This document shows, piece after piece, positions 37,901 to 42,637 of a DNA stretch of 64,000 nucleotides; the stretch's first letter is position 1, and each line of letters begins with the position of its first letter. This DNA is from Mytilisepta virgata (Eukaryota; Mollusca; Bivalvia; Mytilida; Mytilidae): contig JAPWFG010000021.1 of NCBI GenBank assembly GCA_028015205.1, positions 1,364,001 to 1,428,000 on the forward strand. The letters are read 5' to 3'. Position numbers and translations under genes: made by a program. Under the pieces are notes generated by a model. That model was not told the origin of the DNA, did not search any database, and saw only the letters and a list, made by a program, of their open reading frames with translations.

Positions 37901-40900
37901 AATTTAAACTGCATACCAGTGTTGACATTTGTTAGTGCATGTTGGCAAGATAAAGGTTTTGCAACAAAGCTAAATCTGGCTGTTTGGCCAATTTTGTGTG
38001 GCATGTGTGATCTTTGGATACAATTTTGAAAGAGGTCTACCCACTGAATCCAGTGGTTCTACATTGCACACCAGAAATTTTTTAAACATGAACATTTTTT
38101 TCATTGATTCCCATATCAAAACTATATAAGACCACGGACACAATTTGGGAAGAGCCAACACCTGAAGGCTCAATTTACATTGTATATCCAAGTCTACCCA
38201 CAAGTAGGGATGATTGATACTTTTTTCTCACATTAAGACAGTGATGAGATACCCTTGTCTCAGAGCCTTTGTTGACAAAAAGAAATATTAGAACCCTTCT
38301 GAGAAGATATAAATGTAGCTTATCTCAAATGTGAGGAAATAATATCTCCAAAGCAAAGTTCAGATATAATTTTGAAACAAATACAACTAATGATCATTAA
38401 ATGCATTCTACTTTAGCTCCATTTGAAATTGGTCGGTCCTGTAGGGTGAATTATTGGATAAGGAAAACCTAATTGTTTAAAATTGGCCCAATAGCTTCAG
38501 AGAAGAATAAAATGTTAAGATTTTGGGAGTCAATGGATAAGCAGAACAACAGAAAATTGCTGTCAGTCATTGGATAAGGAGAACAACAGAAAATTGCTGT
38601 CATGTTTATCAAAATTAGTCCAGTGGCTTTAGAGGGGAATAAAAATCAGGACTTTGAAAGAGCTTTAAAATTGGTCTAATGACATCTTCTTGTTGTTGTA
38701 TGATGTGCAAGCATAATACTTAAAAATCTTAAATGTTTGGACTGAAAAATTATTTCCTAAGAATTAGATACATCTATTAACACTAAACTATGCACCTGTG
38801 ATGAGGATCACAAGAGCTCAAACTACAGAGCTGCCTAGTGCGTCCCCAGGTGGCAGATAGGAGAGAGCCTCTAGTTGGGGAGGTTGTCAGGTCATGACTG
38901 CAGACCGTAGTGTGTAACATGTTTGAAGAATGCCAAGCTCCCTTACATGCTAAAGACCCCTTCTGTAGTTTTTGAAAAAGAGTAGGCTTATGGCCACTAC
39001 AGAAGGCTATACTATCTGACCATAACCAATTACTCAACCTTTTACAGTGGCAGTCAAAATCGGATCCCTTTTGTGTCCCATACCACTATTATTTGAACTG
39101 TGTTTGATAAATTATTGAACTGGTTTGCATCCTGAAGAAGTATGAAATATTTGCCACTGGCCATTAAGTAAATAACAATCAATCAAATAAAACTAAAAAA
39201 GTTGGTTTAAGAAAAGCAAGAGAAGCTTTTATTGAATTTTCAACTAAAACATCCCAAATATTTTGAATAGACATATGGCCCATTTTCATTTTTGACTGTT
39301 TTCAGATCCTGGAGCAAAAATCAAAATTCTGAAACCTTTTTAAAGCTACAACAATGTACATGTACAAACAATAATATTGTTTGTTCATTATATGACAGTT
39401 TCTTATGTTGGGATTTTACATGAAGAATTTTCCTGCTTAATAATAAATTTAAATCACTAAACAAAATAATATAGAAGGACATGTTAAAGACAGATTCTAG
39501 TACATTTGGGCATCTTTTTATTTACCTCTGCATAAAATTGAATTTCCAAAAATCAAACTCCATATCTATTCATGAACATACTTTTTAACAATTATTCTAA
39601 AAAAGTAAAACCCATATACATGTAGCTACACAAAGAAACAGATATACATGTAAAACACACTATTTTATCCATGCATGTATACAGCCCAAAGTTCTTGTTA
39701 TTGACTCTTAACATTTAATACAAGATTGAATTTCTAGATACAGTTTCAATTGTTCATTGATTTCAAAGATTACAAAGTTAATAATTAATAAAGGTATTTA
39801 TGTTGAAACAGTAGTCTATTTATGCACCCCCACAAAAAACTGATATAATTACTAAAAACCTTGGAACCATATGGCATACCTTTTTCATAATTTAAAAAAA
39901 AAATGTAATATATGAATCTAAGTAAGTCAGCATTAAACCTTGTAAGTACTCTGTACTGGTAGTTCTAAGGTAATTTTCTAAAATGACTTGTGATTAGAAA
40001 CCAGTTAATAGTTATCATGTGCTCTCCACTTCAAGCAATATAATTTTAATTATTTGATATTAGTGCATTTTCAATTCACCCTGGAACAATTTCTATTGAC
40101 TATATATATTATATTACCTTTTAAGTTCATAAATAATTCTATTGATTTCTCTTGACTAGACCACAAAGTAACACTCAAATATTAATGTCTCAGTAGATAA
40201 AAAAAAACTGTGGAAAAGCCATCAACATGTTTGTAAATTATTGTTTTCCTGTACCAGTTCTATAGAAACCAATCTACCCATCAATGTACTACCATTTAAT
40301 CAATTTGTGAGCATTATTTTCTATTTAATTATTAATGTGATTAGTTACTGGTTCTGCCTATTAAAGAGTACCTGCTGACAAAGAGTTATCCAACTGACCT
40401 TCTGTTTTTTGTGAAGTTTTAACAATGACTTTACACACTGACACACAGCAAGTGGAAACACATGTATATATATCAGTAAGTTATTTTAAATTAGATTTTT
40501 TTTAATTAATGCACACTAAAATGTTGTCTTCTTTTTTCACTTCTATTTGGATTTATAAATTTGTTTACATTTTTCCTATAAAGGTTGTCAAATGGTTCTT
40601 TCATGCAGATCTGTATGAATTATACATTTACATTAATGACTGATGGATACAATTTAAAAACAGAAAGTTTATTATTCTTGGACTTTCAATATTACAGATG
40701 TTTTAGAAAAAGTCTCATTTACATAAAATTATCTAAATTTGTAAATGACTTATGTACATGTATAGCACACACATTTATAGCATAATTTTGCAGGACAAAA
40801 GTTCAAAGGTTTTCATTAAAGGAATTTTACATTATCTTTTTTTACGTCGATTATAAACTGTTTAGGCGAGGAATTCAACTGTACTAAAGAAATTAAACTG

Positions 40901-42070
40901 TACTTTTTAGTCCGATAAATGTAAATTTCAAAGCTCAGTTTTGTGAAATACATGAAAATTAAACTGGGGCAAAAGTACAAAATGTATTTAGACAAAACTA
41001 ACTTTCAATATGTACCATTCTACAAACATGTGTACAATGTACAAAATGTACATGTATTGTATGTACATTAATAATAGGATCCATTCAAGTAAAATCAAAT
41101 AAGAAAGTTTACATACTTAGATAAACAAATTAACTAATGTTTCAGTCACATCTGACTATAGCTAATCTTCCAGAGTCACACTATAAGTACATCTTGTCTT
41201 AATTAGAACATCCTGGCTAACGCCAGAACATGATTATGCACGATGTATGCAGATGAATGCAGTAATGTGTTGACCTTGAATTTTGTTAAAAATATCAGTA
41301 ACTTTAATTTTCTTTAGTCTCTGGATGTTTTTTAAGTGAAATTATCAAGTGCTTTCATTTGTTTCTCATAAAGTGAGAACTACTTAGTAATCAGAATGAC
41401 AATGGGATCTAAATTAAAAGCCTCAGAAAGTTTTCGTGAAGGACTTTCACCTTATTTATCAGTAAGTATATTGTTTTAAATATCATTTTACAATTATTTT
41501 TATAATTAAACATATATGTTGAAAACCCCCAAATATACTTCAGTCCAAATTTGTATATTACAAATTTTGATGTAACTTTTTTTTTGCTAGTACTGCTTTG
41601 CTTATCTAAATTTTTAATAATTCAAATTCATCTAAAATTACCCAAAGGTATTGAAAAATAAAGTTATTGATGTAACTAAATATTTTCCACACAATTTGTT
41701 TACTATATAAGTCGTCCAGCCTCTGTTGCAATTTGATACTGTTGACTGTTGTAATATTCTTACCTCCATGCTTCAGGGCAGGACCTGCTTCTATTGGGAT
41801 GATTAACAGGGGGAATATACCACTAAGACCCACTGCTATCGAACCACATACAGAATAAATCCATACTTCATATGTTGTTCTATCTCCATCCATCATATTA
41901 GTTCTTTCTCTGGAATTTTCTGCCACGTTTGATTCGGCAGATGTTGTCCTCGTGTTTCTACCGTTAGATTTGATATGTGGACTTTTAGCTCGATGTATCT
42001 CTCCATTTGACAGTCCTATCAGTACAAAACAGATAGTGAATGTTAACAAATTTCGATAGGTGATAATCAT
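10901..42070 (-). CDS. SLC39A13: Zinc transporter ZIP13 (SLC39A13 type), complete, 8 coding exons
   Basis: Joined coding exons, minus strand: 42070-41764, 30090-29986, 28944-28835, 26600-26418, 23856-23767, 12765-12652, 11625-11456, 10973-10901. The sum is 1152 nt, giving 383 aa, close to the family length. The order is signal peptide (residues 1-23), TM1, TM2 ([20 protein letters not shown]), TM3, a lysine/histidine-rich cytosolic loop (exon 4), TM4 with [13 protein letters not shown]5 with the metal-site motif [11 protein letters not shown], then TM6-8. DNFTHG in TM4 and HEIPHE in TM5 are the metal-binding helices of ZIP permeases, and the TM4 order fits ZIP13 rather than ZIP7. ZIP13 is known to move zinc (and reportedly iron) across Golgi or vesicle membranes; the same role here is inference. 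The introns carry several mobile elements, including a large LTR element in intron 5. The gene is divergent from the F-box gene at 42527. Confidence 0.9.
10974..11455. other. ZIP13 intron 7
   Basis: AT-rich and 482 bp long. The stretch 11093-11170 (ccaccagaagtaaacagtaaaatccatgctaccctttctccagcag) closely copies part of exon 7 at 11516-11561, so a fragment of exon 7 is duplicated inside its own downstream intron. Confidence 0.55.
11456..11625 (-). CDS. SLC39A13: ZIP13 coding exon 7: TM6 and TM7
   Basis: The acceptor tttctaaag precedes TTG CTG ACA GCC. The exon encodes [20 protein letters not shown] and [20 protein letters not shown]. It ends GCA AG before gtagtg, phase 2. Confidence 0.93.
11626..12651. 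other. ZIP13 intron 6
   Basis: About 1 kb. Bases 11690-12060 are a GC-richer block with two cAMP-response-like TGACGTCA/ACGTCA sites. The rest is AT-rich with nothing recognised. Confidence 0.5.
11690..12060. repeat. Structured GC-richer block with direct repeats and hairpins
   Basis: Contains ctgatatattcgggtca twice, 44 bp apart (from about 11878 and 11922). It has a perfect TGACGTCA at 11914-11921, a second acgacgtcac near 11969, a hairpin atccggctataaccggat, and an imperfect palindrome at 11716-11788. No protein is encoded. It may be an insert, because its composition differs from the flanks. Confidence 0.45.
12652..12765 (-). CDS. SLC39A13: ZIP13 coding exon 6: TM5 with HEIPHE motif
   Basis: Thirty-eight codons between acceptor tttttgcag and donor gtaaga, phase 0/0. 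The exon encodes [20 protein letters not shown] then [20 protein letters not shown] supplies the second set of metal ligands. Confidence 0.95.
12766..15481. other. ZIP13 intron 5, left of the Ty3/gypsy element
   Basis: Holds a 24-base C run (about 13744-13767), a 228-bp foldback MITE (13890-14117) and a copy of a mussel-type repeat near 15122-15200. No exon-like sequence was seen. Confidence 0.5.
13890..14117. mobile_element. Foldback MITE with 9-bp target-site duplication
   Basis: The ends tagacttgctacaagtccct and its reverse complement are perfect. The arms stay complementary for almost the whole 228 bp, with one short mismatched or indel patch near 13930-13940, and meet near 14003. The direct repeat atggattcc flanks it at 13881-13889 and 14118-14126. 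A 9-bp duplication suits a Mutator-like (MULE) transposase; the superfamily is inference from that length. No coding capacity. Confidence 0.8.
15482..16124 (+). repeat. 5' LTR of the Ty3/gypsy element
   Basis: Starts TGTTATGTATTGG and ends CAACATTACA. Bases about 15855-15985 are purine-rich with loosely repeated agagaatta/catcagagag motifs. It is almost identical to the LTR at 22608-23250. Confidence 0.93.
16125..16160 (+). promoter_or_regulatory. Primer-binding site and gag leader
   Basis: The sequence right after the LTR begins TGGTGGAGAATCTC. TGG is expected to pair with the CCA end of a tRNA primer. The tRNA species was not identified. Confidence 0.55.
16161..17216 (+). CDS. gag: Gag polyprotein of the Ty3/gypsy element
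   Basis: 351 aa. Residues about 70-230 match the retrotransposon Gag capsid pattern, for example [16 protein letters not shown] and [11 protein letters not shown]. Two CCHC zinc knuckles follow: C295-C298-H303-C308 and C313-C316-H321-C326, both C-x2-C-x4-H-x4-C. The tail is Arg/Gly-rich. The N-terminus is acidic and Asp/Ser-rich (residues 18-68). It packages element RNA in cytoplasmic particles. Its stop overlaps the protease frame, which lies in the -1 register and is open upstream, so pol is probably reached by -1 frameshifting; a five-G run at 17201-17205 is one possible slip site. The frame is intact. Confidence 0.9.
   Translation: MDEFYSQHYDDGYFYNETDHLLNDDPILNSVADYSLDTSIRYCYDSADNTSSDDGNSDNLISDSSDSEMNSSAKLTIYKFSGYSTENADQFLSNFHAYTVFNKLDTNSRKCAAFQLHLCGPAQVWFASLDDIIKQDWELLVKEFKDKYVSIRQPVLLVETEIFQNLRLIPGQQLEDYLSQILEKGRKIYKNSQEILLKFIEGLPSQLAFFVRAGNPDDVHQAFNSAKLGEAYGYRHSGMMSTQMEPPTPVVAAAASQDRLSKLEEQMNEVLKRLDTTSMDSRPSQSVNRRTTVKCFNCGKTGHTKRDCTVTICQICNKPGHSAVNCFKRNSNSGNIQRPREQGRGRLGERQ
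17213..17863 (+). CDS. pol: Protease region of pol (Ty3/gypsy element)
   Basis: In the -1 frame relative to gag. The aspartic protease signature is [12 protein letters not shown] (DTG at residues 57-59), with a downstream hydrophobic ILGTQYL block typical of the flap and second half. The nominal start is not a true initiation codon, since the frame is open upstream. It ends at a TAA at 17861-17863, and the next frame begins only three bases later in the same register. The protease and RT are therefore separated by a single stop codon plus one codon. This is either read-through or a recent nonsense change. Confidence 0.85.
   Translation: MNKRDRTLIQRRSSVRTVNSDNFVSGIDHFPKASVSNFRNFLYLPVQFNLNVSALLDTGSSINLMSRFLYNLLSTRYKSDLFEITDNTIILANNAEVKIDGVATVNGIIDCKETNFDVYVLKDTSHPLILGTQYLKSNGVTLNFESLTVNFPKSKVLSSKRLNFPANSESVVWGRVLSKVSTGYQGVCSASDFVTKRGLLVARSLATVSANNMVPI
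17867..19552 (+). CDS. pol: Reverse transcriptase and RNase H region of pol
   Basis: 561 codons in the same register as the protease. RT motifs are visible: [12 protein letters not shown] (first Asp 222), [14 protein letters not shown], and the catalytic YLDD box at 284-287, followed by a connection [13 protein letters not shown]. RNase H shows [15 protein letters not shown] (Asp 433), then [11 protein letters not shown], and ends with the usual PDALSR. It converts element RNA to DNA in the particle. The frame stops at 19552 and integrase continues in the +1 register. Confidence 0.92.
   Translation: MNPTPETISIPKNKQLGEFNVLAGDYEAIPIKTSSCANVTVDRGQEHFKSSQDKFISHFDMRDNELTPDQQTKLKSLLIQNQTIFVTDENPSLGLSDLVEHHIHLKPDAISKHQRPYKLPPHKREILRHQLDELLRQNIITPVDEKDDIPISSPIVLVAKRKTPNPKIKSGSKEESLSMYRFCVDFRFLNTQTQDFRYTIQDAQELTESFSHRTPNFISSIDLSSGFFQMKISSESTKYTAFNTAFGTFKFNRLPMGLKTSPNSFQLLMDKVLKGLSFRNALCYLDDVLIFSDTFEQHLDDLQEVFSRFKSANLKLSPQKCKFALSRCNFLGHEISKEGIKPPSDRLKAITEYPRPKNVKELKRYLGLMNWFRKFIRNYSAITNSLYKLLRKNAKFIWTDEHTTAFQVLKDTLLNSQALAFPQYDKPFYLAVDTSSKGIGYMLYQKNTESSDDIQVIRFGSKTLAKWQQTYGPTKLELLGMVTSILNCSSYLRGRKFIVECDHQALKPLFQKNLKGAIYDRWLAILQEFNFEIRYKPGVQMVVPDALSRCKSPDIFDDADI
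19539..20657 (+). pseudogene. pol: Integrase N-terminal part, broken in the catalytic core
   Basis: Begins at an ATG overlapping the end of the RNase H frame by 14 nt, in the +1 register. A linker is followed by the zinc-binding region ([10 protein letters not shown] ... CPDCQKRK) and the core with the first Asp in WQVDLVGPL and the second in LISDKGSEF. The catalytic glutamate is expected 36 residues after the second Asp. There this copy reads Asp, leaves the family pattern and stops four codons later. The next frame resumes well downstream in the protein, so by comparison with typical lengths some 55-65 codons are missing. The copy should be integration-defective in cis. Confidence 0.82.
20654..21454 (+). 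CDS. pol: Integrase C-terminal region with chromodomain-like tail
   Basis: 266 codons in the -1 register from the integrase frame. Residues about 10-100 are the integrase C-terminus with a GPY/F-type module ([20 protein letters not shown] then [11 protein letters not shown]). After an acidic linker and [16 protein letters not shown], residues about 205-250 ([35 protein letters not shown]) follow the spacing of a chromodomain, which in some Ty3/gypsy integrases directs insertion to chromatin. The chromodomain call is by pattern only. It is separated from the rest of integrase by the break at about 20634-20655, so it is a fragment in this copy. Confidence 0.72.
   Translation: MIAPIIPDFESVPVSTRSYVQKQAEKLNLIGTELKNNVNIRQKAMKDRGKCQPLSVFIGDYVYLLQELSGKGQKLQNKYKGPYVIHKFYSPHLVIQRDPQTTTCLKNPVHLNRLKMAYVREPTPQQYFLGRAAISEGNQQNILMLDSEESQPVTLKESSNDLEEEAVIPEPGLRRSTRNRKPPERYRNFVDLDAALTSEDGIMDKMGYHKIKRILGQKCLDNKKFYLVHLVGEPAEHAIWVPFSNLNKKAKQSVQLKPPPVIVEID
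21455..22600 (+). other. Long 3' non-coding region of the Ty3/gypsy element
   Basis: About 1.15 kb of very AT-rich sequence between the last pol codon and the polypurine tract, with several T runs. A 60-codon hydrophobic frame at 21934-22116 is probably chance. No env-like frame was seen. Confidence 0.6.
22601..22607 (+). promoter_or_regulatory. Polypurine tract
   Basis: GGGGGGA lies directly before the TG of the 3' LTR, preceded by a T-rich stretch. This is the usual site for priming plus-strand DNA. Confidence 0.75.
22608..23250 (+). repeat. 3' LTR of the Ty3/gypsy element
   Basis: 643 bp, matching 15482-16124 with a single visible substitution. It is followed by a second copy of its last eight bases, acattaca. 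Confidence 0.93.
23263..23766. other. ZIP13 intron 5, right of the Ty3/gypsy element
   Basis: Bases 23505-23760 are a copy of a palindrome-rich repeat (tagtccaatatg, cggcatatttgac and ctattgttagtcaataaa blocks) also found at 58120-58440 and 59040-59220. The rest is AT-rich with nothing seen. Confidence 0.6.
23505..23760. repeat. Dispersed repeat, copy A (also at 58120-58440, 58950-59220)
   Basis: The blocks gtactttgacattttgtatt and ttatattctattgttagtca appear in the same order in the copy at 58320-58400. Several short taccagtctaatatg(t/c)cata units repeat within it. Confidence 0.65.
23767..23856 (-). CDS. SLC39A13: ZIP13 coding exon 5: TM4 metal-site helix
   Basis: Thirty codons between acceptor tttttgtag and donor gtaagt, phase 0/0. 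The exon encodes [20 protein letters not shown], in which Asp, Asn and His of DNFTHG are the expected transport-site residues. Confidence 0.93.
23857..26417. other. ZIP13 intron 4
   Basis: Mostly filled by the repeat at 24264-25608. The flanks are AT-rich. Bases 26035-26330 contain a twice-used ttgtataacctactc/ttgtataacctgctc block but no gene. Confidence 0.5.
24264..25608. repeat. Repeat with about 155-bp internal tandem units, AGGTGAGCTAAAA family
   Basis: Opens aaaggctcaagaggctgagc and cgctcacc, and closes ccaagtgatgacaaaagctc, ccaggtgagctaaaaa. The interior is five to six degenerate copies of a unit containing gaggaaactttgtaaagaac and cctcccatagatgcttcctg; the aggaaact block recurs near 24639, 24790, 24953, 25106 and 25261. 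It shares its ends with the repeats at 7571-9126 and 3420-3980. Confidence 0.65.
26418..26600 (-). CDS. SLC39A13: ZIP13 coding exon 4: charged cytosolic loop
   Basis: Sixty-one codons with an acidic start ([13 protein letters not shown]) and then a Lys/His/Ser-rich stretch ([16 protein letters not shown]) between TM3 and TM4. It is poorly conserved in sequence, as this loop usually is. Both sites are phase 0. A 12-base A run (minus strand) lies inside the exon. Confidence 0.82.
26601..28834. other. ZIP13 intron 3
   Basis: AT-rich, 2.2 kb. No exon or clear element was found. A gcgggggtataaaaaag sequence near 27758 resembles the end of the repeat at 59340-60360. Confidence 0.45.
28835..28944 (-). 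CDS. SLC39A13: ZIP13 coding exon 3: TM3
   Basis: The acceptor ttttttcag precedes AT AAA CAT GAC. The exon encodes [20 protein letters not shown] and FLVLEKSF. It ends GAA CAT before gtatgt, phase 0. Confidence 0.9.
28945..29985. other. ZIP13 intron 2
   Basis: AT-rich. Bases 29655-29772 are a GC-richer block (gctatgaagctcgactcctg ... tgttgtctctttgacacatt) that I recall as part of a very common mussel interspersed repeat. Confidence 0.5.
29655..29772. repeat. Mussel-type interspersed repeat fragment
   Basis: Contains ctgttgtctctttgacacat followed by tccccgttttaattctctat. Recognition is from memory of Mytilus sequences, with no second full copy in this window. Confidence 0.4.
29986..30090 (-). 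CDS. SLC39A13: ZIP13 coding exon 2: TM2
   Basis: The acceptor catttcag precedes CT GCT GCC AAC. The exon encodes [20 protein letters not shown], the best-conserved block of the family, then PEAWESLDK. Donor gtacgt, phase 1. Confidence 0.92.
30091..32511. other. ZIP13 intron 1, proximal part
   Basis: AT-rich. Bases 31612-31700 repeat the intron sequence just upstream of exon 2 (gcagctgaaatgtaaattat-like) at lower identity. A SINE-like block lies at 31955-32095, and short tandem blocks of acactaacatgc(t/c)(c/a)ag at 31885-32240. No exon was seen. Confidence 0.45.
31955..32095 (+). repeat. SINE-like element with AACC-rich tail
   Basis: GC-rich insert in AT-rich DNA with cggcggttctctccgggtac and tccggcttcccccaccaata, ending gtgtaaaaccccaac then aaaccaaaccaaacc. 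The CCGGGTACTCCGGCTTCC block is one I recall from bivalve SINE-like repeats. Orientation is inferred from the tail. The promoter end was not resolved. Confidence 0.45.
32514..32536. repeat. Left terminal inverted repeat of the Tc1/mariner element
   Basis: 23 bp, two mismatches to the right end. Confidence 0.85.
32704..33724 (-). pseudogene. Tc1/mariner transposase, disabled
   Basis: The start at 33724 gives [20 protein letters not shown] and a helix-turn-helix N-terminus with GRPRSGRP-like linker ([12 protein letters not shown]). The catalytic core shows the first Asp in [10 protein letters not shown] and the second in [11 protein letters not shown], then [10 protein letters not shown] just before the expected third acidic residue. 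Total span fits about 340 aa. Three lesions are visible: a frame change at about 33130-33145 (after VWGGI), an apparent 5-nt insertion near 32905 right after SPDLNP that removes the third catalytic position from frame, and a nonsense codon near 32823. It is therefore non-functional. It lies in the same strand as the host gene. Confidence 0.88.
34012..34034. repeat. Right terminal inverted repeat of the Tc1/mariner element
   Basis: 23 bp, inverse of 32514-32536, followed by TA. Confidence 0.85.
35260..35680. repeat. Dispersed repeat with two tandem units
   Basis: The block ggcaataactctc(t/a) and aaaaataagatcagttggt(a/t)a occurs twice, about 180 bp apart. The repeat ends with a ggatggactgataaagtgta and ggtagggactaaaaatt tail. 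Confidence 0.45.
36626..37234 (+). pseudogene. LINE ORF1 fragment (coiled-coil RNA-binding protein type)
   Basis: The frame is 202 codons; the first clear ATG in it is at 36731 ([19 protein letters not shown]). Residues about 115-180 are a likely coiled coil, followed by [20 protein letters not shown], the LEQxSR(R/K)xxxRIxGxP pattern seen in ORF1 proteins of non-LTR retrotransposons. The frame stops right after it, so the RNA-binding second half and all of ORF2 are absent. It may be a truncated or internally deleted copy, or an exon of an unannotated gene ending near the gtacct after ISG; the first reading is preferred. Confidence 0.6.
38780..39190. repeat. GC-richer interspersed repeat ending in CAATCAATCAAAT
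   Basis: Compositionally distinct from its flanks. The tail tgaaatatttgccactggcc ... aacaatcaatcaaataaaac resembles mussel repeats that I recall. Only one copy is clear in this window. Confidence 0.4.
41395..41460 (+). CDS. Possible alternative first coding exon of the F-box gene (22 codons)
   Basis: ATG ACA ATG GGA begins a 22-codon stretch ([22 protein letters not shown]) that ends exactly at a strong donor, TCA followed by gtaagtat, in phase 0. F-box exon 2 also begins in phase 0, so a splice from here would keep the frame. It lies inside ZIP13 intron 1 on the other strand, so it would make the two genes overlap. The evidence is only the open frame and the donor, so it could be chance. 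Confidence 0.25.
41764..42070 (-). CDS. SLC39A13: ZIP13 coding exon 1: signal peptide and TM1
   Basis: ATG at 42070 opens a hydrophobic leader ([17 protein letters not shown]), a serine/asparagine-rich lumenal stretch and TM1 ([20 protein letters not shown]). It ends GGA G before gtaaga, phase 1. Confidence 0.88.
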
Positions 42071-42526
42071 AGTTAATCACAAACCTATCTCTTACATGAT
42101 TATGATTACTTGTAGACATCGAAGGAAAACCCCTTTCAAAAATAGAAAATCGAAACCTCTTTGGATTTATCTTCAGTCAGACAAATTGTCCTTGACCTTT
42201 TTTAAGCAAACTCAGTTGCTGTTTATTAGATTAAAAGATTTAACGATAAATTTTATTTATTATGAAACAATAACTAAAAGTAGTAGTATCCTGACAGTTC
42301 AAGGAACTTAAAGACTAATACACGCTACAGAATATTGCAACTAAATCAATATATATGTAAAAGTGAACCTACGGCTAAGAGTGTAAGGCAGGATAAATTT
42401 AGAGATATTCCAAAAGATTGAAACTTCCTGTTGCAGACGATTTTTATAACTTAATATAAGACCAGTGATACAGGTTAAGTTATTTATTTGATAAGGGTGT
42501 ATCATGAAGCTGAAAAATTCTCAGTC
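42071..42526. promoter_or_regulatory. Shared divergent promoter region of ZIP13 and the F-box gene
   Basis: 456 bp separate the two start codons, which point away from each other. The interval must hold both 5' UTRs and at least part of both promoters. No CpG-rich block or clear TATA box stands out. Confidence 0.5.
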
Positions 42527-42637
42527 ATGGATTTTACAAAAGCATCAATTTACGATGTTGCTAATGAATCTGCCAGTACCAAGTTAGCATTTTCATCCAA
42601 ACAGCAGGATGCGTTTGATCATTTTTATGTCACATCG
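42527..42637 (+). CDS. F-box gene coding exon 1 (37 codons)
   Basis: ATG GAT TTT ACA AAA opens MDFTKASIYDVANESASTKL and the exon ends GTC ACA TCG before gttagt, phase 0. The donor is weaker than usual. A gtaagt four bases further on would break the frame into exon 2. Confidence 0.6.

Larger units (their letters stand above)
34035..41763. other. ZIP13 intron 1, distal part
   Basis: 7.7 kb. It contains repeat blocks at 35260-35680 and 38780-39190, and the orphan LINE ORF1 at 36626-37234. A possible alternative plus-strand exon lies at 41395-41460. The remainder is AT-rich without recognised content. Confidence 0.5.

Noticed and set aside
42488..42526. Upstream extension of the F-box exon 1 frame (from TTG at 42488)
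   Set aside because: TTG is not a credible start here, and no acceptor in matching phase was seen; the first ATG of the frame is at 42527.
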